Source of the DNA: CAYXZO01 sp964469505
GTDB lineage: Bacteria > Fidelibacterota > UBA8477 > JABMPR01
Assembly: GCA_964469505.1 (NCBI GenBank)
Contig: CAYXZO010000013.1
Span: 1 to 48,365, forward strand
DNA length: 48,365 nucleotides
Direction: 5' to 3'
This document shows positions 7,789 through 16,792 of this stretch, in pieces; within the stretch, counting starts at the first letter, position 1, and each line of letters starts with the position of its first letter. Made by a program: the position numbers and the translations under genes. The notes beneath the pieces were generated by a model. That model made no database searches. It saw nothing but the letters and a program-made list of their open reading frames with translations, and was not told the origin of the DNA.

Positions 7789-9300
7789 TTAAAAGTTCCC
7801 GGTCATCATGCCGGCTGCCTTGACCGTTTCCATCAAGTGCTGCAGGGTGGCATTCATCAGATGCAACATGGGTTTGGGATAAACTCCCAGGAAAATCACG
7901 ATCAACGCCAGGGGCACCAGAGTCAACAGCTCCCGCAGGTTTATTTCTTCCAGATCGGCATACTTCTCATTGAACTTGCCGAAGAAGATGCGCTGATACG
8001 ACCACAGGAAGTAAGCGGCGTTGAGCACGATTCCCGAGGTAGCCAAGATCACGATCCAGGTGAACACCGGGAAAGCCCCGATAAAGCACAAAGCTTCGGA
8101 AATGAAGCCCGAAAGTCCCGGCAATCCCAACCCGCCGAAGAAAGCCAGGGCGACCATACCGGCGTAAATGGGTACCTTGGCGGCGATACCGCCGAAGCCG
8201 TCGATATTCCGATGGTGTACCCGGTCATAAACCACACCCACCAACATAAAGAGCATGGCCGTGATGGTACCGTGGTTGAACATCTGGAAGACCGCTCCGT
8301 CCATGGCCGGCAGCGTCAAAGCCGCCATCCCCAACAGCACAATTCCCATGTGGTTGATGGAAGAATAGGCCACCATCTTTTTCCAGTCTTTCTGAGCTAA
8401 AGCGGCCATGGCACCATAAACGATGTTGATCAATCCCAGTACCGCCAACGGGAGAGCGAACCAGAGCGTGGCATGGGGTAAAATGGGATAACTAACCCGC
8501 AATATACCATAAGTTCCCATTTTCAATAGGACCCCAGCCAAGATGACCGAAATGGCGGTGGGAGCTTCCACGTGCGCCAGGGGCAACCACGTGTGGAAGG
8601 GAAAAATGGGGACTTTGATGGCAAAACCGATGAACAAGAGCATGAAAATCACCTTCCCGGCGTTGAGCCCCAACAGCAGTTTTTGATTGAAAGTCTGGGC
8701 CTGCTGCGCCAGGAGCACCATATTGAAAGTGTGGGGCGTGGAAAGGAAGTACAGGGCCAGCATCCCCACCAACAGCAACACCGACCCGAACAAGGTGTAC
8801 AGAAAGAATTTAATAGCGGCGTATTCTTTCTGGGGTCCACCCCAGATGCCGATGAGGAAGTACATGGGCAGTAACATCAGTTCCCAGAAGATGTAGAAGA
8901 GGAAGAAGTCCAGCGCGACGAAAACACCCGCCATGGCGGCATCCAACAGCAAGAACAGGGCAAAGTAGCCTTTCTCCGCCTTAGTAATGCTCCAACTGGT
9001 GAACAGGGCCAGGAAACTGAGCAGTGAGGTGAGAATCAGCATGGGCATGCTGAGCCCATCTACGCCCAGGTAGTATTCGATGTTAAAAGTAGGTATCCAG
9101 CGATAGTGTTCTACATACTGAAATCCGGGGTTGGCCGGATCGAAGATGGTTAACAGCCAGATGGTAAAGATTACTTGTAATCCTACAAATCCCACCGAGG
9201 TCCACCGGATAACATTCACCTGGCGGCGGGGAATGAACAAAAGGGCTATTGATCCAACCAGGGGAGTAAAAACAATCAAGCTAAGGAGATGATTTTCCAT
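7789..9300 (-). CDS. nuoM: NADH-quinone oxidoreductase subunit M
   Basis: 503-aa membrane antiporter-like subunit of complex I. The characteristic segment KVPIFPFHTWLPLAHVEAPT is present, as is the conserved glutamate in helix 5 (IFWELMLLPMYFLIG). The start at 9300 is preceded by GGGAGG on the minus strand. It lies between nuoL and nuoN with short gaps (21 and 28 bases), as expected for one transcript. Confidence 0.96.
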   Translation of the reverse strand: MENHLLSLIVFTPLVGSIALLFIPRRQVNVIRWTSVGFVGLQVIFTIWLLTIFDPANPGFQYVEHYRWIPTFNIEYYLGVDGLSMPMLILTSLLSFLALFTSWSITKAEKGYFALFLLLDAAMAGVFVALDFFLFYIFWELMLLPMYFLIGIWGGPQKEYAAIKFFLYTLFGSVLLLVGMLALYFLSTPHTFNMVLLAQQAQTFNQKLLLGLNAGKVIFMLLFIGFAIKVPIFPFHTWLPLAHVEAPTAISVILAGVLLKMGTYGILRVSYPILPHATLWFALPLAVLGLINIVYGAMAALAQKDWKKMVAYSSINHMGIVLLGMAALTLPAMDGAVFQMFNHGTITAMLFMLVGVVYDRVHHRNIDGFGGIAAKVPIYAGMVALAFFGGLGLPGLSGFISEALCFIGAFPVFTWIVILATSGIVLNAAYFLWSYQRIFFGKFNEKYADLEEINLRELLTLVPLALIVIFLGVYPKPMLHLMNATLQHLMETVKAAGMMTGNF

Positions 9301-9321
9301 AACTAAAACAGCCTCCCAATC

Positions 9322-11424
9322 CTAAAAAACATTCAGGGCAAATAGCACCAGTGCCCCCAGGAGAGCAAAGAGCAGATAATTCTGGATTTTGCCGGTTTGG
9401 AGGAATTTCAACAACCAGCCCAACCATTGAAAAACGATACCGGTGAAATTTACCGCTCCATCCACAAACAAGTCGTCAGTGACCCCCACCCCCACTGCTG
9501 CGCGACGCACATCCCGGCCGGTTCCATCGATGATGTAATGATCATAATAGGCCATATCGAACCGTCCCACGGCGTCGCAGCCTTTCAAGAAGGGCCTGAT
9601 GATACCCTGAAGGTAGAATTCGTCCATGTACCATTTATGGTAAGACCCGCGATACAGAGCTCCCAAACGCTCAGCCAAGCGCTCTGGAGAAATCCGGCGG
9701 GCCAGATAGATCAATACTGCCAGTCCCAAACCGCCCAAGGCTACCACCAGGGAAATGATCATAGTGGCCGAGTGGACATGATGGATCGCCTCCTGGAAAG
9801 TCTCCTGGGGGAACCTGGCTCCTACGGTGACCGCCGATTCCGGGGTGTGCACCAGTTCCGTCAGCCAACCTTCACTCCCGAATGGATTCAGATGGGGTAA
9901 AGTGAAGAAAATCCAGGTTGATAATGTTCCCAAGATGATGAGGGGAATCGTCATCACCCGCGGGGATTCGGCGATTTTATCGAAAACCTCCCGCCGTTTG
10001 GGTTCACCGTGGAAAGTCATGAAAATAAGACGGAACATATAGAAAGCGGTGATAGCCGCAGCGGTGAAGCCGAAGAACGGCAAAAGCCAGCTTAAATGAG
10101 CCTGAGCCAGAAAACCTACCTGGACGTCACGGGCATAGGCCAGGCTACCGGCCAGAATGGCATCTTTGCTTAAGAAACCGGAAAAGAAGGGAATCCCGGA
10201 GATGGATAGGGAGGCAATCACAAATACCCAGTAGGTTATGGGCATTTTGTCCTTCAAACCTCCCATATTGCGCATATCCTGGGGATCCGTCTCGTGATCG
10301 CCCAGCTTGTGCAGCGCGTGATGCATGGCGTGAATTACCGAACCGGAGCCTAAAAAGAGCACGGCTTTGAACATGGCATGGGTAATCAGGTGAAAAAAGC
10401 CGGCCACGTAAGCTCCGGTGCCGATGGCCATTACCATGTAGCCCAACTGGGAAACGGTAGAATAGGCCAGCACGCGCTTGATATCAAACTGCGTGATGGC
10501 GATTGTAGCGGCATACAAAGCCGTGAAGCCGCCGATCAAAGCCACGAAAGCCATGGCATCGGGGGTCAAAATAGGAAAAACCCGGGCCATGAGATAAACC
10601 CCGGCCGCCACCATGGTCGCCGCGTGGATCAAGGCTGAAACGGGAGTGGGACCCTCCATGGCGTCCGGCAACCAGACGTGCAGCGGGAATTGAGCCGACT
10701 TCCCTATGGCTCCCATAAAAATCAGCACCCCAGCCCAGGTTAGTAAAGTCGCCGGCTCCATGTTGGGAAACAGCTCCGCGGCCCGTTCCATCCACTCTCC
10801 CGAATGAATCCGTTCAAAAAGCTCGGTGTAATTGAGGGTTCCCATTAGGGCTACCAGCAGCATCAGCCCCATAAACATACCAATATCACCAATTCGAGTA
10901 GTCAGGAAGGCTTTTTTCCCAGCGTTGGCCGCTGAATCTTTTTCCCACCAGTGCCCAATCAGCAAGTAACTGGAAAGGCCAACCAGCTCCCAGAAGATGT
11001 AAATCATGAACAGATTATCGGCCAGCACGATCCCGTACATGGAGAAGGTAAACAGACCCAAGTAACCATAGTACCGGCTGTAACGAATATCACCATGCAT
11101 GTAACCCAGGGAGTATACGTGCACCAGAAAGCTCACCAAGCCCACTACCGTCAGCATGATGAGGGATACATTATCCAGCAGGAATCCCAGCTGGAGTTTG
11201 AAATCGCCGATTTCAATCCAGTTTACGGAGCTTTCCAAGTGAAAGTCAGGTTGGTGTTGCACTAAAATTTTGATGAACATTCCCAGGGAGAGGGCTAAAG
11301 TGATTCCGATGAGCCCGATTGAGATCTTATCACCTCCCCGGGGTTCCAGCCATTTACGGAAGAAAATCTGAAGCACAAAGGAGAGCAGGGGTAGGAAAAG
11401 GATGAATATTGCTATGGTTACCAT
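9322..11424 (-). CDS. nuoL: NADH-quinone oxidoreductase subunit L
   Basis: 700-aa distal antiporter-like subunit of complex I. The conserved segments IFWELVGLSSYLLIGHWW, GKSAQFPLHVWLPDAMEGPT and LFLGSGSVIHAMHH are present. The long C-terminus ends in a hydrophobic helix (NYLLFALLGALVLFALNVF), consistent with the lateral helix arm and final transmembrane anchor of NuoL. Starts 9 bases after the nuoK stop. Confidence 0.97.
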   Translation of the reverse strand: MVTIAIFILFLPLLSFVLQIFFRKWLEPRGGDKISIGLIGITLALSLGMFIKILVQHQPDFHLESSVNWIEIGDFKLQLGFLLDNVSLIMLTVVGLVSFLVHVYSLGYMHGDIRYSRYYGYLGLFTFSMYGIVLADNLFMIYIFWELVGLSSYLLIGHWWEKDSAANAGKKAFLTTRIGDIGMFMGLMLLVALMGTLNYTELFERIHSGEWMERAAELFPNMEPATLLTWAGVLIFMGAIGKSAQFPLHVWLPDAMEGPTPVSALIHAATMVAAGVYLMARVFPILTPDAMAFVALIGGFTALYAATIAITQFDIKRVLAYSTVSQLGYMVMAIGTGAYVAGFFHLITHAMFKAVLFLGSGSVIHAMHHALHKLGDHETDPQDMRNMGGLKDKMPITYWVFVIASLSISGIPFFSGFLSKDAILAGSLAYARDVQVGFLAQAHLSWLLPFFGFTAAAITAFYMFRLIFMTFHGEPKRREVFDKIAESPRVMTIPLIILGTLSTWIFFTLPHLNPFGSEGWLTELVHTPESAVTVGARFPQETFQEAIHHVHSATMIISLVVALGGLGLAVLIYLARRISPERLAERLGALYRGSYHKWYMDEFYLQGIIRPFLKGCDAVGRFDMAYYDHYIIDGTGRDVRRAAVGVGVTDDLFVDGAVNFTGIVFQWLGWLLKFLQTGKIQNYLLFALLGALVLFALNVF

Positions 11425-11433
11425 AAATCGCGC

Positions 11434-11739
11434 CTACTGTTTCAAGCTGTTGGCCTGATCCACGTTGATATGCCCACGATCGTTGTAAAGATTCAAAATG
11501 ATGGCCAGGGCCACTGCCACTTCCGCCGCTGCCAGCATGATCACAAACACTGCCATTACATGTCCATCAACGGTATGGGCGACGTATTTGCTGAAAGCCA
11601 CAAAATTGAGGTTAGCGGCGTTAAGCATCAGCTCGACCCCCATTAGTATGGCCACCCCATTACGACGGGTAATCAGGGTATAAAATCCTAAGCTGAAAAG
11701 GATTACACTGAGTATGAGAAAAGCCGTCAAATGCTGCAT
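11434..11739 (-). CDS. nuoK: NADH-quinone oxidoreductase subunit K
   Basis: 101 aa, three transmembrane helices, normal NuoK size. The membrane-buried glutamates in GVELMLNAANLNFVAFS and AAAEVAVALAIIL, required for proton pumping in the family, are both present. Its ATG overlaps the nuoJ stop by one base (TAATG), indicating translational coupling. Confidence 0.96.
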   Translation of the reverse strand: MQHLTAFLILSVILFSLGFYTLITRRNGVAILMGVELMLNAANLNFVAFSKYVAHTVDGHVMAVFVIMLAAAEVAVALAIILNLYNDRGHINVDQANSLKQ

Positions 11740-12227
11740 TACAAATCCTTTCGTGCCAAGGTGGCGGCGCCGATTAGGGCCCCCAGCAAAAGCACTGAAG
11801 CAACTTCAAATAAAATCAGATAGTCAGAAAATAAGCGCTTACCGATACCCCCCACAGTGGACGTAAAAGCCGTACCGCTTCCTGTGGGCCAGCTATATGA
11901 CAGGATAGGCACCAGTAGAACAGCGATGAGTAATAATACCGCCAACCCGCCAAGTAACTGTTGAAAGGATGATTGGGAGATGCGGGCGCTGGTGATACGG
12001 TGGGTCAACATCACCCCGAATACCAACAAGACCAGGATACCACCCACGTATAGCATTATTTGAGTCACCGCTAGGAAATCGGCGTTGAGGTAGATGTAGA
12101 TCCCAGCCACACTCACCAGCGTAGCCAGCAGGGAAAAAACGGCATAGATGAGGTTCCGGCTGAAAGCTACGATCCCCGCCGAGATCACCGCCACGACCCA
12201 TAGAATCCAGAAGACTACTTCCGCCAT
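11739..12227 (-). CDS. nuoJ: NADH-quinone oxidoreductase subunit J
   Basis: 162-aa membrane subunit with five helices (MAEVVFWILWVVAVISAGIV onward). The open frame extends further upstream to 12329, but those extra residues are basic, unlike NuoJ, and overlap the nuoI C-terminus. The ATG at 12227 lies one base after the nuoI stop, has an AGGG-containing site upstream and gives the usual NuoJ N-terminus, so I chose it. The conserved Y-x-x-G-I-L-V-L region is visible as MLYVGGILVLLVFGVML. Confidence 0.94.
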   Translation of the reverse strand: MAEVVFWILWVVAVISAGIVAFSRNLIYAVFSLLATLVSVAGIYIYLNADFLAVTQIMLYVGGILVLLVFGVMLTHRITSARISQSSFQQLLGGLAVLLLIAVLLVPILSYSWPTGSGTAFTSTVGGIGKRLFSDYLILFEVASVLLLGALIGAATLARKDL

Positions 12228-12228
12228 C

Positions 12229-12861
12229 TTAAGCACCCTCTCCGCTGGTTTTATCGGTAGGCTTGGGAGAATCCTTGGGAGCCGCCGTTTTAGCTTTGGC
12301 CGCAGCCTGGGCAGCTTTGCGGCGCTCAATTTCTTCAGGACTTACCGTGGCATACTCATACACCAGGTACTTACGATCCCGCCACCGGGCCTCGACTGGT
12401 AAATCGGGATGGGCATTATCTGGCCGTTCAAAACGGTAGTCGGGTGTCATGTAAATACAGTCCTCCGGACAAGGGAAGGTACAGAGATCGCAGTACATGC
12501 ATTCCGTCATATCAATGGTGAAACGGGTAACCAGCAGACGCTTCTGGGTGCCATTTTTGGTTTTACCTAAATCCTCCCCTTTCTCCGCCTTCATAGTTTC
12601 GATGTGGATGCACTGTACCGGACAGGCCCGCTCGCACTGGCGACAGCCGATACAATCCTCGATATCCACGTGCAACTTGGAGCGGATGACATTGTAGCTT
12701 TCCAGCGGCCCGACCCCGATACGCCGCTCCGGTCGCGGCCATTCTTCATCAGGGTATTGAAGAGTCACATAATCCTTGGCCGTGGTGAAATAGCCCAGGG
12801 TAACTTTCATCCCTTCCCACAGGGTTGACAGCGTCTGATATATGTCTTTGAAATAGCCCAT
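12229..12861 (-). CDS. nuoI: NADH-quinone oxidoreductase subunit I (2x[4Fe-4S])
   Basis: 210-aa peripheral-arm subunit carrying clusters N6a and N6b. Two ferredoxin motifs are clear: CIGCRQCERACPVQCI and CMYCDLCTFPCPEDCI. The last ~35 residues are an Ala/Lys/Pro-rich tail beyond the usual NuoI end. Located between nuoH and nuoJ. In a complex lacking NuoEFG this subunit is close to the likely electron-entry end. Confidence 0.96.
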   Translation of the reverse strand: MGYFKDIYQTLSTLWEGMKVTLGYFTTAKDYVTLQYPDEEWPRPERRIGVGPLESYNVIRSKLHVDIEDCIGCRQCERACPVQCIHIETMKAEKGEDLGKTKNGTQKRLLVTRFTIDMTECMYCDLCTFPCPEDCIYMTPDYRFERPDNAHPDLPVEARWRDRKYLVYEYATVSPEEIERRKAAQAAAKAKTAAPKDSPKPTDKTSGEGA

Positions 12862-12872
12862 CGCTTAAGAAC

Positions 12873-14102
12873 CTATATTGCCAATTCGCCTGTGGCCCAA
12901 AGCCAGAGAGCCACTCCCATCAGGTTAATAAAAGCCAATGGCAGCAGCACCTTCCAGTTCAAGAACATGAGCTGGTCCACCCGTAGGCGGGGGAAAGTCC
13001 ATCTGAACCACATGAGCACGAAAATGAAGAAAGCCGCCTTTAAGCCCAGCCAAAACAGTCCCGGTTGTGCCAGCCATTGGGCGAATCCAGGGAAAAGGAA
13101 GGCAAGCACGGCGCTTGTGGCCAGTACCAGGAAAGGATATTTGGAAATCCTACCGGTTTTCACTTTCAGCAGAATGGAGAAAATGAGGGCCAGACCCGCC
13201 AGAATCGCCAACCCCCAGCGAGCTCCGTTGCCGCTGGGGAAAGGAGACTGCCAACCGCCGAAAAAGGCGATGGCGGTGATGATGGTGACCAGCGTCATAT
13301 TGGCGTATTCGGACATGAAAAACAGGGCCCAGCGGATTCCCGAATACTCCGTCATCCACCCTGCTACCAATTCGGATTCGGCCTCGGGGATATCGAAAGG
13401 TGTACGGTTAACCTCCGCCGTACCAGCAATTAAATAAACAAAAGCAGCGATAAATAGGAACGGATCGTGAAAAACAAACCAGTTGGGCAGCGGGATGGGT
13501 ATCCAATGGAACAACCCTCCCGTTCCGCTCTGGGCGCGAATGATATCTTGCAAATTCAAGCTGCCCACTACCGCTACCACCGCCAGCAGCGTTAAACCAG
13601 CCGGAATTTCATAACTAACAATCTGGGCCGCGCTGCGCATAGCACCGTACAAAGACCATTTGTTATTGGAGGCCCAGCCACTCATTACAATTCCAATCAC
13701 CACCAACGCAGAAATAGATATCACATACAGCAGGCCGATATTCATGTCCGCCGCCAGGATTTGAGGACTGAACGGTATGGCGGCGTAGGTAATGATGGCT
13801 GCAAATAGGATCAGGAAAGGCCCGATACGGAACAGCAGCTTATCGGTGGCATCGGGTATGATATCTTCTTTGAGTACCAGCTTGAGGGCATCAGCAACGG
13901 TTTGCAGTAAGCCCACCGGTCCAACGCGCATGGGTCCCAAACGTACTTGCATGAAAGCCGAAACCTTCCGCTCGATATACACGAGCACCAGCGCATTAAC
14001 TGCCACAAACAGAAAAATACCAGCCCCATACAGAAAAACTGCTGCCGTCCATGCGGTCGTGGGGCTTAATGGAGTCAGCCAGCTTGCAATTTGTTCCAGC
14101 AT
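12873..14102 (-). CDS. nuoH: NADH-quinone oxidoreductase subunit H
   Basis: 409-aa membrane subunit forming much of the quinone site. Conserved IERKVSAFMQVRLGPMRVGPVGLLQ and the acidic loop AEVNRTPFDIPEAESELVAGW are present. Starts immediately after the nuoD stop (14103). At ~409 residues it is longer than the E. coli protein, largely in the C-terminal membrane region. Confidence 0.96.
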   Translation of the reverse strand: MLEQIASWLTPLSPTTAWTAAVFLYGAGIFLFVAVNALVLVYIERKVSAFMQVRLGPMRVGPVGLLQTVADALKLVLKEDIIPDATDKLLFRIGPFLILFAAIITYAAIPFSPQILAADMNIGLLYVISISALVVIGIVMSGWASNNKWSLYGAMRSAAQIVSYEIPAGLTLLAVVAVVGSLNLQDIIRAQSGTGGLFHWIPIPLPNWFVFHDPFLFIAAFVYLIAGTAEVNRTPFDIPEAESELVAGWMTEYSGIRWALFFMSEYANMTLVTIITAIAFFGGWQSPFPSGNGARWGLAILAGLALIFSILLKVKTGRISKYPFLVLATSAVLAFLFPGFAQWLAQPGLFWLGLKAAFFIFVLMWFRWTFPRLRVDQLMFLNWKVLLPLAFINLMGVALWLWATGELAI

Positions 14103-15224
14103 TTAGCGGTCGATCTCCCCCAGTACGATATCCAAACTACCCAATATGGCGATGACGTCGGCGATCATCCAACCGGCGGCAATCTCATTTATCACGCTGA
14201 GGTTGGAGAAAGCCGGGGAGCGCATTTTCACCCGGAAAGGCTTCGTTTTCCCGTCACTGATTATGTAGTACCCTAAAGCGCCCCGGGGATTCTCGGCTCT
14301 AAAATAAACTTCTCCCTTGGGAGGTCGGATTTTCCGGGGCACCGCGGCCTTGACGTCACCCTCCGCCGGAAGCTGATCCAGGGCCTGCCGTACTATCCGG
14401 GCACTCTGGGCCATTTCCTGGACCCGCACCCAATACCGATCCCAGCAGTCACCTACCGTGCCCATTAGACCTTCACCTACAGGGATGTCAAATTCAAACC
14501 GGTCATAAATGGAGTACGGTTCATTACGGCGCAGGTCAAACTTGACCCCCGAGCCGCGCAGGTTGGGTCCGGTTACACCGTAATTGATGGCCACCTCGGC
14601 CGGCAAAATGCCCACATTGGCGGTGCGCTCGATGAAAATCTTATTGCCGGTCAGGATGCGGTTGTATTCCTCAATGTGTTTATCGAATTCATCCAGGAAC
14701 TCGTAGGTTTTTTCCACAAAACCCGGAGGAATATCATGGGCCAAACCGCCGACCCAGATGTAGTTATATAACAGCCGTCCGCCTGAGGCCATTTCGAACA
14801 GGTCCAGAATCAATTCTCGTTCCCGGAAGCAGTAAATGAAAGGAGTGACTGCTCCCACATCCAGGCCGAAGGTCCCGATGGCCACCAAATGACTGGCAAT
14901 GCGTTGCAGTTCGGCAAAAATCACTCGCAGATACTCCACTCGTTCTGGGACCTCGATTCCCAGCAGTTTTTCCACCGCCATGGCGTACGCATGCGCATTA
15001 TTCATGCTGGCCAGGTAATCGCAGCGGTCGGTGTACGGAGTCACCATCTGGTACTCCACGTTTTCCGCGTGCTTTTCGAAACAGCGGTGGAGATAGCCGA
15101 TTACCGGCTCAATGTGGGTGACGATCTCCCCGTCAGTTTTGAGCTTTAAGCGGAGAACCCCGTGGGTACTGGGGTGCTGCGGCCCCATGTTGAGGAGCAT
15201 CTCTTCGGTATGCAGCCGGCCCAT
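14103..15224 (-). CDS. nuoD: NADH-quinone oxidoreductase subunit D
   Basis: 373-aa 49-kDa-type subunit related to NiFe-hydrogenase large subunits; it lines the quinone pocket with NuoB. The N-terminal NMGPQHPSTHGVLRLKL and the TGPNLRGSGVKFDLRR segment are diagnostic. Separate from nuoC (not fused as in E. coli); its start overlaps the nuoC stop by one base. Confidence 0.97.
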   Translation of the reverse strand: MGRLHTEEMLLNMGPQHPSTHGVLRLKLKTDGEIVTHIEPVIGYLHRCFEKHAENVEYQMVTPYTDRCDYLASMNNAHAYAMAVEKLLGIEVPERVEYLRVIFAELQRIASHLVAIGTFGLDVGAVTPFIYCFRERELILDLFEMASGGRLLYNYIWVGGLAHDIPPGFVEKTYEFLDEFDKHIEEYNRILTGNKIFIERTANVGILPAEVAINYGVTGPNLRGSGVKFDLRRNEPYSIYDRFEFDIPVGEGLMGTVGDCWDRYWVRVQEMAQSARIVRQALDQLPAEGDVKAAVPRKIRPPKGEVYFRAENPRGALGYYIISDGKTKPFRVKMRSPAFSNLSVINEIAAGWMIADVIAILGSLDIVLGEIDR

Positions 15225-15715
15225 TAATTCTGGTCCTTTACGATTTTCATCCCCCGGTATGTCTCGGCTGGGACATAGTCCTTACGGAGCGGGTAACCTT
15301 CCCAATCATCCTCCAGCAATATGCGCCTTAGATCGGGATGACCTTTGAAGCGAATACCGAACATGTCGTAAGCTTCCCGCTCATGCCAATCGGCCGTGCG
15401 GTATAAATCGGTTACGCTGGGGACCTCCGGTTGGGCCCGATCGAGCAGCGCTTTAACCGCAAAAGCGTGACCTTTTTTATAGGAATAAAGATGATAAATA
15501 ATTCCAAGGGATTGGTCGGCTCCCAAATCGAAGCCGCTGATACATTCCAGAAAATCGAAATCCAATTCCGGGTCGGTCTTGAGCGTTTTCAATATTTCGT
15601 ACACGGCTTCCGGTTTAACCAGGGCCGTGGGATTTTTAGTCTGCTCGGCCTGAAATTCTATCAGACCGTCAGGGACTGCTTGCTCCAATTTTTGATAAAT
15701 CTCTTGGGCGTCCAT
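15224..15715 (-). CDS. nuoC: NADH-quinone oxidoreductase subunit C
   Basis: 163-aa 30-kDa-type subunit. The family signature is visible near the C-terminus as DWHEREAYDMFGIRFKGHPDLRRIL followed by DDWEGYPLRKDY. Its ATG overlaps the nuoB stop by one base and its stop overlaps the nuoD start by one base. Confidence 0.96.
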   Translation of the reverse strand: MDAQEIYQKLEQAVPDGLIEFQAEQTKNPTALVKPEAVYEILKTLKTDPELDFDFLECISGFDLGADQSLGIIYHLYSYKKGHAFAVKALLDRAQPEVPSVTDLYRTADWHEREAYDMFGIRFKGHPDLRRILLEDDWEGYPLRKDYVPAETYRGMKIVKDQN

Positions 15716-16209
15716 CAGCCGGTTTTCTTTGCCAGATTGGGAGTTTCACGGATTTTCTGCTGCAGATGCATCAGCCCTTCTAGCAGGGCTTCGGGCCGGG
15801 GCGGACACCCGGGCACGTAAATGTCCACCGGAATGATTTGATCCACCCCTTTCAGCACGTGGTAACCCTGGCGGGAGTAGGGTCCCCCGGAGTTAGCGCA
15901 ACTGCCCATGGAAATCACGTAGCGGGGCTCCGCCATCTGTTCGTAGAGACGCTTGATCCGCGTGGCCATTTTCAGGGTTACGGTGCCAGCGACAATCATC
16001 ACGTCCGCCTGACGCGGTGAAGAACGAGGCATAGCCCCGAAGCGTTCCAGGTCGTGTCGGGCCGCGGCGGTGGCCATCATTTCGATGGCGCAGCAGGCCA
16101 ACCCGAACTGGAAATACCATTCGGAGCTAAGCCGGGCCCAATTAATGAGCTTATCCAGGGTTGAGACGATAACCCCGTCGCCCTGGAATTTATGTTCCAA
16201 CAAACCCAT
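15715..16209 (-). CDS. nuoB: NADH-quinone oxidoreductase subunit B ([4Fe-4S] N2)
   Basis: 164-aa subunit carrying the terminal N2 cluster. The tandem cysteines of GLACCAIEMM plus the later cysteines in MGSCANSGGPY and VPGCPPRPE form the expected ligand set. Begins 44 bases downstream of nuoA, with GAGGGAG upstream of the start. Confidence 0.97.
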   Translation of the reverse strand: MGLLEHKFQGDGVIVSTLDKLINWARLSSEWYFQFGLACCAIEMMATAAARHDLERFGAMPRSSPRQADVMIVAGTVTLKMATRIKRLYEQMAEPRYVISMGSCANSGGPYSRQGYHVLKGVDQIIPVDIYVPGCPPRPEALLEGLMHLQQKIRETPNLAKKTG

Positions 16210-16253
16210 CTATAACACTCCCTCAAACGAAGGGTTAACGGCAACGGCAGGAC

Positions 16254-16661
16254 TCACCACAAACGCTCCTTTTCGGCTCCCCGGGGCGGATATTTGACCT
16301 GCATCTTGACCCATTCCAAGTCACCTTTGCGCCAGGCGTAAGCCAGTCCTGCAATCAGAATAGCCAAGAAGATGAATACTTCCAGAAAAGTGATCAGCCC
16401 CAGATCCCTGAAAACCACCGCCCAAGGCATGAGGAAAACCAATTCCACATCAAAAATGAGAAAGATGAGGGCAATTACATAGAAACGGATATTAAACTGT
16501 ACCCAGCTCATCCCCACCGTTTCCTCACCGCACTCATAGGTCTCTTGTTTGAGTGGGGTGGGATTATGGGGGCTTATGAGTTTCTGGAGAATGAACGCCC
16601 CATACATCAGGGCTAAACCGATGAGTCCGAAGAAGAGGGCGCTGCCATATTGTTTCAACAT
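16254..16661 (-). CDS. nuoA: NADH-quinone oxidoreductase subunit A
   Basis: 135-aa three-helix membrane subunit. The conserved YECGEETVG...WVQFNIRFYVIALIFLIFDVE block (about residues 42-74) identifies it. First gene of the 11-gene nuo operon. The 131 bases upstream separate it from maeB on the same strand, so it may have its own promoter or be read through from maeB. Confidence 0.96.
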   Translation of the reverse strand: MLKQYGSALFFGLIGLALMYGAFILQKLISPHNPTPLKQETYECGEETVGMSWVQFNIRFYVIALIFLIFDVELVFLMPWAVVFRDLGLITFLEVFIFLAILIAGLAYAWRKGDLEWVKMQVKYPPRGAEKERLW

Positions 16662-16719
16662 ATCCTGCTCTTCCCCTTGTCAAGGCGCGAATTTACCCGC
16701 CGCCCATAAACTTCCAAAG

Positions 16720-16740
16720 CCTTCCTCCGGCTCCGGAAGG
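16720..16740 (-). terminator. Hairpin between maeB and nuoA (weak terminator candidate)
   Basis: CCTTCC (16720-16725) and GGAAGG (16735-16740) form a 6-bp stem with a 9-base GC-rich loop in the maeB-nuoA gap. On the minus strand only a weak T-rich stretch follows, so attenuation or an RNA-processing role is as likely as full termination. Confidence 0.3.
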
Positions 16741-16792
16741 GCGACGGTTCTGCAAGCTTTATGCCATTAGCTCCCGAAATTGGGGTCTAATC

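Noticed and set aside
7693..8400. 235-codon plus-strand frame opposite nuoM and nuoN
   Set aside because: Antisense to well-identified complex I genes, rich in His/Gln as expected for a reverse frame of membrane-protein codons.
11739..12329. Long 196-aa version of NuoJ
   Set aside because: The extra 34 residues are basic, overlap nuoI and do not belong to NuoJ; the ATG at 12227 has the right context.
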